Shown piece by piece: positions 35,101 through 42,697 of a stretch of 64,000 bases of DNA. Position numbers and translations under genes: made by a program. Position 1 is the first letter of the stretch, and each line of letters opens with the position of its first letter. The notes beneath the pieces were generated by a model, which saw nothing but the letters and a program-made list of their open reading frames with translations, was not told where the DNA came from and made no database searches. The stretch is from JBCCFW01 sp039029535 (lineage in GTDB: Bacteria > Acidobacteriota > JBCCFW01): NCBI GenBank assembly GCA_039029535.1, contig JBCCFW010000018.1, positions 7,743 to 71,742 of the forward strand, in the 5' to 3' direction.

Positions 35101-36419
35101 GTTGCTGCCTCGATCTCCCACCGGCCCGTGTCGTGGTTGAAGCCGACGAGGTTGCCGGTGCTGTCCGGCGGCGCCACCTCACCCGTCACCGGGTCGGGCA
35201 GGTTGGGAGCGCAGGCGCCAACTGGCTCATCGAAGTTGGAGCCGCCATCGGCCTGCACGGTGATGACCAGGGGCGGACGGACCTCTTCGGGAAGTGGACC
35301 GGGGAGTCGGTCCGGTGGCACCGGAGCGATGCCGACGCGACCCGGTGAGCCGTCCTCGGTGAGCAACGCACCTGGAGGGACGATGACCTGCGTGCCGGCG
35401 AGCTGCGGGTTGGCGGCCAGCACGGAGGGCGGGAAGCTGATGACCGTGTCCTCAGTCAGCGACAGCTCGGTGAGCGTGCCGGCAGCGACCAATGGCAGGA
35501 AGATTTCAGGCGCCTTGGTCTCCCGACCGGCTACCGTCTCGAAGGGCTTGCCGACGTTGGGGTAGTAGGCACCGAGAGGAAGACCCTCGACCGAGGCGGT
35601 GCTGCCATCGACGTGGACGAAGAAGCGACCGGCCGGAGCAGGTGCCAGGCGGAAGCTCCCGAAGGCGTCCGTCACCGCGGTGAGGCTCGGGTCGCCATCG
35701 ACGCGGATGGTGACACCGGGAAGCGGACGGCTGATCGAGCCGCCCAGCTCACCGGGCTCCAGCTCCGAGGCGAAGACCCGACCGCAGAGCGCCGTGCCCG
35801 GCACCGTCGCGATGGCGAGCGTGTCGAAGTCGAAGGTGGCTGTGCCACCAGCCAGGCCATTGGCGTCAGCATCGACCGGCTGGCCGGTGTCGTCGAGGAT
35901 CGCCTCACCGTCGATCGTCACCTGGAGCCGGCGGGAGGCAGGCCAGGTCGATTCCGGGAAGACGAGCAGAGTCCGACGGTTCGCCGTCAGGTGAGGGCGG
36001 ACGGACAACGACTCACCGCCTGCCTTGACCTGCACCGCCGTAGCCCAATCGATGTCGCCCGCCACCGGCGCCGAGAACGCGACGACCAGCTCGCGGGTGA
36101 GCGCGACGCCCTCTTCATTCGGAGCCGGCGAGCTATGGAACACCGTGGGCAGGGAGCGAAACTCCTCCAAGGGACGATGCCCCACGACGAGCTCTGCAAC
36201 GATGGCGACATCACTCCAGTCGGCGTGACCGCTCCGATTCACGTCGGCTCGATGTTCAGCGACGGGCGTGAGCAGGGAGTCCCGCCGGACGTGCTCGACG
36301 AGGCGCACGAGGTCACGAGTGCTCACTCGACCGTCGTTGGTGACGTCACCCAAGACCGAGGCCGGGACCGGCCCACTCAAGAGGACTGGGAGAAGGAAGA
36401 AAGCACGGAGCGTCTTCAT
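29148..36419 (-). CDS. Sec-exported RHS/YD-repeat protein with Hint and GIY-YIG nuclease-like C-terminus
   Basis: 2423 aa. ATG 36419 (GTG 36425 is a possible alternative) starts a signal peptide (KTLRAFFLLPVLLSGPVPAS). Then: dockerin-like pair of Ca loops (DVTNDGRVSTRDLV, ADVNRSGHADWSDV; ~25-80), SbsA-type Ig-like domain (~90-200), carboxypeptidase-regulatory domain (~210-270), an acidic linker, DUF6531 start GDPVHLFSGEF (~523), dozens of YD repeats (GRLETIVDTLGRQ, YEYDSAGRRTAVVD), and the RHS core YHYRTRYLDPLAGRF (~1886). A pre-toxin Hint domain runs ~2089-2309 (CSLTPETLVLTPLGAVQIVE to AAHNC). The tip (~2329-2423) has GIYEF, YVGQSGNLSRRLRQH, an E in ELTGG and NRVDPIG, matching the GIY-YIG nuclease plan. 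By analogy the tip is sealed in the RHS shell, cut free by Hint and toxic to DNA in neighbours. Confidence 0.9.
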   Translation of the reverse strand: MKTLRAFFLLPVLLSGPVPASVLGDVTNDGRVSTRDLVRLVEHVRRDSLLTPVAEHRADVNRSGHADWSDVAIVAELVVGHRPLEEFRSLPTVFHSSPAPNEEGVALTRELVVAFSAPVAGDIDWATAVQVKAGGESLSVRPHLTANRRTLLVFPESTWPASRRLQVTIDGEAILDDTGQPVDADANGLAGGTATFDFDTLAIATVPGTALCGRVFASELEPGELGGSISRPLPGVTIRVDGDPSLTAVTDAFGSFRLAPAPAGRFFVHVDGSTASVEGLPLGAYYPNVGKPFETVAGRETKAPEIFLPLVAAGTLTELSLTEDTVISFPPSVLAANPQLAGTQVIVPPGALLTEDGSPGRVGIAPVPPDRLPGPLPEEVRPPLVITVQADGGSNFDEPVGACAPNLPDPVTGEVAPPDSTGNLVGFNHDTGRWEIEAATRVTPDGVLNCTEPGQGISAPGWWWWSSVGVRWATECRVYHGSYPFDPNSRDADENDDEEEDEPDDEEKEPGREQAGCQGAGEPGDPVHLFSGEFYLDVVDLHLRGRGMDFEWRRSYRSRIHGRTSMGDNWKHGYDIWLGAGGGNLVLADGSWRRETFTPSGANEWEAETLSRVIQRNPDFSYTLSFGDGKKWQFGPIDLRTGRGLLRSMEDRNGNTITFHHDADGRLETIVDTLGRQVDLVYEQGFLTRLNVRGTNRYVDYGHETVPGTGGKGRYLTFVNRSGRTTRYRYDQQARSARLRDNLLEIENGRRQVVLRNVFSSVTDERDPAFDRTLRQFEGGGVIDYRYDYAPLPERPDRFRIAATTVNDAAGNVRSFRFDEQNQKVAELRYLEKAPSIAEPSFGQTNMPEGEIALTSWSYRDGLPAQIHQAGGGRTTNDFIGALDPTASQTLHHFLRARTQVVNLEGGELTEEFEYDEGLGSCCGLEHVTRHVNARGHETTSEFDDFGNIRWTVHRDPAAREDFEHDGDLLRARIHPEDEQGRRRRDEYHPDANGFPQRVVIDVGGLELTTTHQNDAFGNPEVTTSPNGDRHEVDFNAFDEIEEERWIDADGTLVARKKLDRDQDSNVEKETVWEIVEGETLEQWVTTFTHDAWGRMTGKTLEVGPTGRDVTITYHRDGNGNVTKTVFGEGTELELRYDGRDLLVEQVRAPGRPEQSTTRYVRDVRGNVIEEHRGVEDGAKVWRTEHDLLDRVVREIGPVGTVTEHVLDGNGNRERTTVKSADGTLLSEVVREFDPMDRLQRQDVAHFDADGASIGDGVSTHFWQYAPDGSLDSETDDLGHVTDYEYDSAGRRTAVVDARGNRTELTLDDNGNALVITETEWSDLDEEAAPPHVTEQEFDMFNRVVMTTDPGGIVERFVHDSRGLLMRSVDGKGNVTRHDHDGLGRRVATTIELRERGVGSGELVDSIVTRQEWDRNSRLVARVDDGGNRTEYEHDGLDRVVTVRYADRTERTTVHDAHDNAVTIIDANGTVTTQVFDDLNRLESKTYDLGAGVSDDLTWERYSYDDLSRLVLAEDDDSVVEWEHDSLGNVVEERRDGHVVTATHDGLGRLHELTQPNGRVLAHERDALGRLERLLTDGDELARFHWLGGRLEGRDLANGTQVHYGHDASRRIESVLHSRVADGDALEHRSFTWDAADNKTSRRDLRSGGLQQTLGYDSARRMVRSERQWGALPELVVDWHVDGVQNWETVTAGPLAGSYAAKGAAGRQVSAYESTPQGLRDQDDNGNTVVRGLDQGEAVQELTYDARNQVVELRQDDIGLLVLYRHDALGRRIEKEVRRTGEAPVVTELVHYGERVVEEHEGGLVTSLVHGVGLDDIVSMRRAGQDWWFHGDDQWNVLALSDATGVVRERYDYQDYGLPSFFAADGALLSESQVGNHYLFNGRRWDQESGLYHYRTRYLDPLAGRFLTRDVVGIWADPINLGNGYAYVGNNPWSHVDPMGEGALGIAAGFLRGVGSSAIDALVGGAKFLFKLATQVRSTITGILKSIANLGKTLARGDFKSAARMLFPDIYKAVFCRAYMGDEAYGMVLGRIAVDYGLGLLTGGAGALAVIKRLRSMSRGLPDVPQVGRKTSPRTAKDGTRSDLDETRSCSLTPETLVLTPLGAVQIVEIVVGDRVLTPWPEDDTVGPQWPSEAPQDAEEAASWGRVVLEVVDPRRPGDLYELDIIRPKAWLEALGLDRLGHVTLEQPVVNVLGEAEVKWVGECPAPAPGPGSVVTSTIRHWARSLVELRFAGVAEAMHATASHPFLSVTRGRWVAASELVIGEELRADGGRLVVESLESAGWRVRVVDLEVADGRAFLATELGIAAHNCLVIYDEATGQYIQARGTASRGIYEFPDQTAGGTPYVGQSGNLSRRLRQHERSGRLQRGTEATRSVTGDKTDRELAEHGRVQELTGGVPARDSPDVANRVDPIGPSRQHLLEEQ

Positions 36420-36421
36420 GG

Positions 36422-39400
36422 TCACTCTCCCTCCTCGACGCGCAGCTCGAAGACGCCCTCGTCCCAGCCGCTCACCCGGATCCAGTAGTCACGACCAGCG
36501 ACCGAGTCCCACGTCGCTCGTGCCGGGAAGCACTCCGCGTTTGCGCTGGCCGTCACGCAGCTCAGGCCGTTGCAGTCGCCCTCGTACACGAGGACGAACG
36601 CCCAGAAGTCGGTCTCCTGCGAACAGGTCGAGGCCACGAGCGGACCGCCGGTTCCCCGGACGCGGTACCAGGCCTCACCGAGCAAGAACTCCAGCGGGAA
36701 GCCGAACTCATCCACGCAGGCGGGCGAGTCGCTAACCGGTGCGCCCGACGTGAAGGACGACACGGTCGCAGGCAGCGAACCGATCGAGCCCGCCTCCTCA
36801 CAGCTTCCGAAGTGCGGGCAGTTGCCAGCATCGACCAGGGCGAGCTCGTGGTCACCCTCCAGCCCCAGCGGTGAGTCGAGACGGAGCCGGTACTCCCGGC
36901 CAGGCAGGCCGCACCAGGTCAGCTCCGTGCCTTCGAGCCCGCACGGGACCCCCTCCGCGAGGCAGTCCGGCTCGGCGCAGTCAGCCGAGTACAGCGTGAG
37001 CCGTGTCGGGACGCTTGCGGATCCACCGTCCTCGGCACAGGTGCTCGCGGTGAGCAGGCGGCCCGTACCCTCCACGCGGTACCAGGCGTCACCACCAACA
37101 TCTGAGGTCGCACAGGCTGGATCGTCGATGCGGTCGAGACCCGTCGTGGTGCCGGCCACCATGGAACCCGGCTCGAGTGCGGTCGGAAACTCACAGCTCG
37201 CGAGGCAGCGTCCGCCGCCGGACACCTGAACCAACAGGTCCCCCTCACTGCTCTCGAAGCGTCCTCGCAGTCGGACCCAGGTCTCCTCGCCGAGCACGGT
37301 GCAAGCTCTGACCCGCTCGCCGTCACCGCAGGTCTCGTGCAGTACGTCGAAGCAGGTCAGCTCATCCTCGACCTCTCGATAGAGATCGATCCGGGTCGGA
37401 GCTTCGGCAAGACCGCCATCGGCTTCGCAGAGCGACAAGACGACCTCTTCGCCCGTGCCGATCAGCCGGTACCAGGACTCGGGCACCGCACTCGCAGGCT
37501 CGTGACAGACCGGCGCCGTGCCCAGCTCACCGCCACGAGTCGTTGCCGCGATGAGACCGGTCGACGGCAGCAAGGCGGCCTCGCTCCGCGAGCCAGGACA
37601 GGGCTCGTCGACCTCCGACACGTCGAGCACGAACGAGCCCGCTGCCAGGAAACCGGTGACGCCGATGCGGTAGTCGGTGCCAGGTTCAGTGCAGAGGGTC
37701 ACCGACGAGGGCCCAAGGCTCGGACAGTTCTCGTCATTGTCGCTGCCATCCACGCAGGTCAGCTCACCAGATTCGAGACGGAGCACGACGAGCTGCGTGT
37801 CGTAGTCGGTCCCCGGATCGCAGGTACTGAACCGCACTCGGGCTCCAGTACCGACGAAGCGATACCAGGTCACCGGGTCGAACAGGTCGAGGAAACTCCC
37901 GCAGACCGCCGGGACCTCGAGACTCGGCCGGGCACCGACCGTGTTCCCCTCGACGACTCCGAGGCCGATCGTCGGTGCCGCCTCCAGGCCGTAGTGGTCT
38001 TGCTCGGGGATCGTGACGTCCCAGGTCAACATGTCGGGAATGGGACGGCCGCAACGGTCGGGAGGGCCCGGACCGAAGCTGGCGCGGTAGCGACCCGGCA
38101 TGGGCTCATGCAGCTCGAACAGCAGCTCACGATCGTCAGCGCCATACCTCACGGTGACGGAGACCGACACGTCGTCCGAGGTCCCGTGCGTCTCGTCGTC
38201 ACCGGCCTCGACAACCTGGAAGGCCGTGCTTGGATCGATGGCCGCAGCGAGCGGCGCGTTGAGCCGGAGACGGAGGTCGTTGCCGAGGAGCACGGTGCTC
38301 GGCGTCTGCTCAAGACAAGGCTCGACCGAGCCCTCACGAAGCGTCACCCGACGAGGACCACTCGTCGTCGACCAGGCAACCCACACGTAGTACGTGCTTT
38401 CGGCCTCAGTGCAGGTCGTGAACGACCTCACCTCGTCGGCTGCGGGCAGGCCGCAGGGACCGCTGGCACCCTCGACGCAGGTTGGAGCAGCACAGTCGCC
38501 CGTGAAGAGGCGCACGCTGCCCGCCGGCTCCATGTTGAGGGCGATCAACTCACCCGTACCCTCGAAGGTGAACCAGGCACCGAGTCGGTTCGTGGTGATG
38601 CCGCAGTCGGGTGCGGCCGATCGTGGCAAGGCCAGGGCCTCCCAGGTTTCACCAAGGCGGAGCCCTCGGGCGAGCTCGCAGCGGTCGGCCAGGTCGGTGA
38701 CCTCGAAGCTCCAGGTGATGTCGGTCCCAAGCGGCCGGCCGCCGGCATCCCGGATCGTGCCGGCGAGCCGAGCACGACACGGACCGAGCGGCAGGGACTC
38801 GTCCGGCGTGAAGCGAGCGAACCGTGCCGATGGGTCGAGGCTGACCGTGCCGGCCACGGGCACGTCATCAGATGTCCCGAGCGTGCCATCAAGACCGGCG
38901 CTCACCACCGTGAAAGTCCCGGCGTGGACCGTGCCGGCGTCCATGGGCTCCGTGAAGCGAGCGCTGACAAGGCTCACTGGAACGGGAACCTGCGCGTTCG
39001 GTGGCGGCTGCCGGTCGTCCAGCGTCGCAGCGACCAGGTCTTCAGTGAGGCTCAGGTGCAGCTCGGCCTCGGCCTGGAGACCGGCTGTGTCTGTCGCTCT
39101 CACGACCACCGACATGGTGCTGCCCTCCTCCAGTGACGGAGCCAGGAACCGATGCTCGAAGGGCCAGCGTGAGTCGGTGACCGGAGGTGCCTCACCGATG
39201 TGAAAGGTCACGTCCCGCACGAGCACGTCGTCGCTCACCCGAGCAGTCACGCGGACGAGCTTCCCTTCCTCGATGGAACCGTCGACCGCCGTCGACTCCA
39301 GGAAGAGCCGCGGCGCTTCACCCGCCGTGTCGAGAGGAAGCCAGTCGAGAACCACGAGCTGGTTCCTCGTGAGCACGTGGACCCGACCGCCGACCAACTC

Positions 39401-40675
39401 GAAGCCGACGAGGTCCGGGAGCTCGAGACTGTCGGTGAGCACGGTCGCGTCGGCTGGATTGGCCACGTCGAACGAGCGGAGCCAGTCACCGCCGTGTCCC
39501 AGCAGCAGGCCCGAGCCCGTCGCTTGCACGCCGTCGACCGGGGCGACTTCGTCCTCCACCATCCCGAGCAGCCGAGGTGAGGACGGGTCCGACACGTCGA
39601 AGCTCCGAAAGCTCTTCGACCCACTCACGAAGACCAGGCCATCTCCGGCGTGCAGGTCGTCGAGCGAGCCCCCCTCGGCGAGACCCGTCACGCGGCCCAG
39701 CTCGGTCAGCGGGTACGGCAGGCCGCCGAGCACGATGAGCGTGTCCTCCGCTCCGACGAACAGGTGGTCACCAGCCAGGCTCATCGCTCCACCCATCGCC
39801 TCAATCGTCTGGACGAGCCGGCCTTCGACCACGTCGACCACGGCCAGGTCACCGTCGGTCGTGCCCAGGTAGAGGACGTCGCCCGCGGCCTCCACTGCCT
39901 GCGAAGGAATCGGGAGGTCGAGTCGTTGGCTCGGCTGCGTCGGATCGTCGAGGTCGAGCAAGACCACGCCATCAGGACCGACGATGGCCACCCAGCCCGG
40001 ACCACAGCTCAGGTCGGCCACCGGGCTCGTGTCGGTCTCCAGCACGAGAATGGGGTCGGCACCGTTGGCGACCTGATAGCCGGACAGGCCGCCGGCCGAG
40101 TGACCGACGAGAAGAAGGCCATCGAGAGCGCACGCCGCCACGGGCTCACCTTCGAGTCGGCGCGCCGAGATGAGCACCAGCTCTTCAGTCTCGGCACGGA
40201 CAGGCGAGCGGCCCGCGATGACCTCGGCTCCGTCCCGAAGACCATCGCCGTCGGTGTCGGCATCGAGGGGATCGGTCTCCATCAACCACTCCGCCAGCGC
40301 GTCGAGACCGTCATTGTCGGCGTCGTCGGTGGAATCGGTCACCGCGATGTCGGGGAGATCCACCTCGAAGCCGGCGCTGGTATTCGGAGCGTTGGGCACG
40401 AGCATTCGGCGCTCACCACTGCGGAGCGACGCAGCGTGAAGAGCGACGACGCGATACCAACGGTCCGGTCGGAGAAAGACCGAGCCGATGCTGGCTCGCG
40501 TTGTCGTGCCTCGCCGGAGGATCTCGCCCGTTGCATCGTCCTGGAGCAACCAGTGGACAGGACCGCGAGCGAGCTCGCCTTCGTCGTGGGCGGTCGCCGT
40601 CCGAACCAGCGACAGGATTCCGAGGAGAAGAAGGGCCGAACGGCCCCATGGTCGCAGCACTCCCAAGTCAGTCAC
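36422..40675 (-). CDS. large secreted multidomain protein, operon partner of the RHS toxin
   Basis: 1417 aa. GTG 40675 is chosen: GGGGAG precedes it and a signal peptide follows (GRSALLLLGILSLVRTATA). Then thrombospondin-3/EF-hand-like Ca motifs (DADNDGLDALAEWL, DADTDGDGLRDGAE), a ~300-residue LVIVD-like beta-propeller (VLYLGTTDGDLAVVDVVEGR, SFRSFDVSDPSSPRLLG), Ig-like and SbsA-type domains (FTEPMDAGTVHAGTFTV), and a Cys-rich C-terminal half with about six pre-peptidase-C-like beta units (WYRFVGTGARVRFSTCDPG, WYRVEGTGRLLTASTCAEDG, WYRVRGTGGPLVASTCSQE). Its stop overlaps the RHS start region, so both proteins come from one mRNA and probably act together at the surface. The exact role is unknown. 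Confidence 0.85.
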   Translation of the reverse strand: MTDLGVLRPWGRSALLLLGILSLVRTATAHDEGELARGPVHWLLQDDATGEILRRGTTTRASIGSVFLRPDRWYRVVALHAASLRSGERRMLVPNAPNTSAGFEVDLPDIAVTDSTDDADNDGLDALAEWLMETDPLDADTDGDGLRDGAEVIAGRSPVRAETEELVLISARRLEGEPVAACALDGLLLVGHSAGGLSGYQVANGADPILVLETDTSPVADLSCGPGWVAIVGPDGVVLLDLDDPTQPSQRLDLPIPSQAVEAAGDVLYLGTTDGDLAVVDVVEGRLVQTIEAMGGAMSLAGDHLFVGAEDTLIVLGGLPYPLTELGRVTGLAEGGSLDDLHAGDGLVFVSGSKSFRSFDVSDPSSPRLLGMVEDEVAPVDGVQATGSGLLLGHGGDWLRSFDVANPADATVLTDSLELPDLVGFELVGGRVHVLTRNQLVVLDWLPLDTAGEAPRLFLESTAVDGSIEEGKLVRVTARVSDDVLVRDVTFHIGEAPPVTDSRWPFEHRFLAPSLEEGSTMSVVVRATDTAGLQAEAELHLSLTEDLVAATLDDRQPPPNAQVPVPVSLVSARFTEPMDAGTVHAGTFTVVSAGLDGTLGTSDDVPVAGTVSLDPSARFARFTPDESLPLGPCRARLAGTIRDAGGRPLGTDITWSFEVTDLADRCELARGLRLGETWEALALPRSAAPDCGITTNRLGAWFTFEGTGELIALNMEPAGSVRLFTGDCAAPTCVEGASGPCGLPAADEVRSFTTCTEAESTYYVWVAWSTTSGPRRVTLREGSVEPCLEQTPSTVLLGNDLRLRLNAPLAAAIDPSTAFQVVEAGDDETHGTSDDVSVSVTVRYGADDRELLFELHEPMPGRYRASFGPGPPDRCGRPIPDMLTWDVTIPEQDHYGLEAAPTIGLGVVEGNTVGARPSLEVPAVCGSFLDLFDPVTWYRFVGTGARVRFSTCDPGTDYDTQLVVLRLESGELTCVDGSDNDENCPSLGPSSVTLCTEPGTDYRIGVTGFLAAGSFVLDVSEVDEPCPGSRSEAALLPSTGLIAATTRGGELGTAPVCHEPASAVPESWYRLIGTGEEVVLSLCEADGGLAEAPTRIDLYREVEDELTCFDVLHETCGDGERVRACTVLGEETWVRLRGRFESSEGDLLVQVSGGGRCLASCEFPTALEPGSMVAGTTTGLDRIDDPACATSDVGGDAWYRVEGTGRLLTASTCAEDGGSASVPTRLTLYSADCAEPDCLAEGVPCGLEGTELTWCGLPGREYRLRLDSPLGLEGDHELALVDAGNCPHFGSCEEAGSIGSLPATVSSFTSGAPVSDSPACVDEFGFPLEFLLGEAWYRVRGTGGPLVASTCSQETDFWAFVLVYEGDCNGLSCVTASANAECFPARATWDSVAGRDYWIRVSGWDEGVFELRVEEGE

Positions 40676-41060
40676 GAGACTCTCCCCAAGAACGGGGTGC
40701 CTCGCCCGGAGCGTTAATGAGTGTTCGTCGCGAGTGGCCAGAGACGCTTGCCGAGAAGGGCGAACGTAGCCGCGAGGCCCGGAGGCGCACTTGCACCGTG
40801 CGTTGAGGACCGAGGGGCGAGTGCGCCTTTCGCAGGCAGCGGATCTGGTCACGCAGCAGGAGACTCATGAATGGTCCGGGCTCAACACGCCCACGCTCCC
40901 CCGAGGGCTCCGGGACAACCCGTCATGAAGCCCGAGATCACTGAAGTTCTGCCGGTAGCGGAGAAAGACCTGAAGTTAAGTGGCCGACAAGACGCTGTCC
41001 AATCAGGCGGTCAGCATGCGACACGACTTGCCAACGACCCGTTTCGGTGGTCCATGTCGT
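40676..41060. promoter_or_regulatory. 385-nt intergenic region upstream of the RHS operon
   Basis: Lies between the stop of the 96-aa gene (41061) and the start of the RHS operon's first gene. It must contain the operon's promoter and 5' leader; GGGGAG at about 40681-40686 is the ribosome site. I see no ORF with protein-like composition and no convincing hairpin or operator. Confidence 0.4.
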
Positions 41061-41351
41061 TCACCCGTCTTCGTCCTTGGGCGTGCTCGCCGCCTCCACC
41101 TCGAGCCCGCTCATGACGAGCTGAGCTGAACCGCGGACCAAGTGACGCTCGTGATCGTCGAGCGTCTCCATGTACGCCTCGACCATCGCTTCCAGAGCGT
41201 CACCGTCGTTGAGGCCGTTGACCTCACAGATCGCCCTGAAGACCGTGAACGGCTCCGGCTCGACTTCGACGCGAAGGACTTGAGACGGCGGCCCGCTGTA
41301 GGGCGGCACGATGAAGAGCGGTTCTCCTGGTCGTGTCCTGGGAGGTGACAT
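41061..41351 (-). CDS. small acidic protein of unknown function
   Basis: 96 aa. ATG 41351 is chosen because CCGGAGGA precedes it by 6 nt; the longer frame upstream is Pro/Arg-rich and not protein-like. The sequence has PGEPLFIVPPYSGPPSQVL, an amphipathic region (AICEVNGLNDGDALEAMVEA, YMETLDDHERHLVRGSAQLV) and an acidic end (STPKDEDG). Soluble, no signal peptide, no recognised family. It stands alone between two long non-coding stretches. Confidence 0.65.
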   Translation of the reverse strand: MSPPRTRPGEPLFIVPPYSGPPSQVLRVEVEPEPFTVFRAICEVNGLNDGDALEAMVEAYMETLDDHERHLVRGSAQLVMSGLEVEAASTPKDEDG

Positions 41352-41791
41352 CGGGTTCCTCCGGCAAGAGAAGGGGAGAACCCAGGCCCCCAGCCATGGG
41401 GGAGAAAGACAGCCGGAGGGCCGTGGGCTCTCGGATCGGTGGGGCCCACCGGTCGGTACCACTGGCACGCGACCGGGGCGGGTGATCGCGGAGGGAAGGC
41501 GATGCATCCCCACCAAGAACGGCCTGCTCTCGCGCCGAGATGCAGCGCGGAACGGGAAAGGCCGGACTTCAGGCTAGGAGTAGACGCCGCCCCTGGGAGC
41601 GAGACCGGCTCCGCACGGAGCGACGAGCCAGTGAGGAGCGGCAAGCATGACGACGGGATGGTTCATCGGAGCCTCCATGAGCCAGTGCGGCTATCAGGTG
41701 AAGGAGAGAACCGTCCCACGGCAGAACTAATTTACGGAAGAACAAAGAACCGTTTAGCGAGAACCAAGCCGTAACTTAATCATCGATCTTG
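41352..41791. other. 440-nt non-coding stretch, partly AT-rich
   Basis: Between the stop of the exported 301-aa protein (41792) and the start of the 96-aa gene. The segment around 41700-41800 is close to half A+T, clearly below the local G+C. GGTTCT occurs three times within it on the minus strand. It presumably contains the promoter of the 96-aa gene. No gene is visible. Confidence 0.4.
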
Positions 41792-42697
41792 CTAGTCGCT
41801 TGACTCCAAGGCTCGCTCGACAGCACTCAGCTCTGACTCGAAAACGTACGGCACCACGCTTGGTACTCGAGTCGCTGGCAGGATCGGGCCATCTGCCTCG
41901 AAGGCAACTGCCTTCACGAGCCACGGACTCGGCCACCAGGTTGCCACTGCCCACGAGTCATCGCGATGCACTCTCGGCCTGAGGTCTGCTGATCGCCCAC
42001 GGCCAGGCGACGCGCTTCCAAGCGGCGGCGAAGTCAGCCCTCGCCGCCCCAAGCCACCGGGAGTTGGCATGCCCACGGGTCCTGGCTCGAGCATGACCGT
42101 GGACAGACGCTCCAGGTCAGGAATGAGGTCGTCGATCGGAAATAGTCCGTGAGTGACCAGGCCACCGTCTGGCTCCTGGATGATGACGTGAGCGTTGCCA
42201 TCGACAGCGGCCAGGCCAATCAGTCGGCCAGGACCGAGGTCGAACACGCCGCCCGTTCGCCCATTCCGAGAGACCGCCACGAGGAACACCTGAGGCGATG
42301 ATGGCGTGGACCGCCAGGCCACGAAGAAGTGAGACCCGGTGCCGGCCACGTGAGGCGTGCCGTAGGCATCGACAGATATCGGCAGGTCCAGGATCGCGTT
42401 CCAGCCCGTCCACGACGACGTCGCCATCCGAACCGAGTCCGCAGAGGACGACACCCACGCCACGAGCGCCGTTGATCCGCTCACGGCCCAGCCAGGCGCG
42501 CCGTCACCAACCAGATCGCCCGCCGGGTTGAGAGTGAGAGGTCCCGGATCACCAACCAGGTCCTCCGCAACGGTCCACGGACCTGATGGAGTGCTTTCCA
42601 CGGCGACCGACGGGCGGAACCCCGGGACGAGCTTCACGTGAGCGGCCACTGGCTGGGCCAAGGAGAACAACGTGATCAGAACCGTCAGGTGTCTCAT
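41792..42697 (-). CDS. exported protein coupled to an XRE-TPR regulator
   Basis: 301 aa, ATG overlapping the upstream stop (ATGA). Signal peptide RHLTVLITLFSLAQPVAAH. The mature protein has repeated beta-type blocks such as GWAVSGSTALVAWVSSSADS, GTGSHFFVAWRSTPSSPQVF and DDSWAVATWWPSPWLV, suggestive of a BNR/beta-propeller-like fold, and ends with an acidic tail. No family recognised. Translational coupling to a cytoplasmic TPR regulator suggests that the two form a signalling or sensing pair; this is inference. Confidence 0.7.
   Translation of the reverse strand: MRHLTVLITLFSLAQPVAAHVKLVPGFRPSVAVESTPSGPWTVAEDLVGDPGPLTLNPAGDLVGDGAPGWAVSGSTALVAWVSSSADSVRMATSSWTGWNAILDLPISVDAYGTPHVAGTGSHFFVAWRSTPSSPQVFLVAVSRNGRTGGVFDLGPGRLIGLAAVDGNAHVIIQEPDGGLVTHGLFPIDDLIPDLERLSTVMLEPGPVGMPTPGGLGRRGLTSPPLGSASPGRGRSADLRPRVHRDDSWAVATWWPSPWLVKAVAFEADGPILPATRVPSVVPYVFESELSAVERALESSD

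Noticed and set aside
29148..36419. Type VI secretion or prophage delivery of the RHS protein
   Set aside because: No VgrG, PAAR, Hcp or phage structural gene in the window, and the RHS protein has its own signal peptide.
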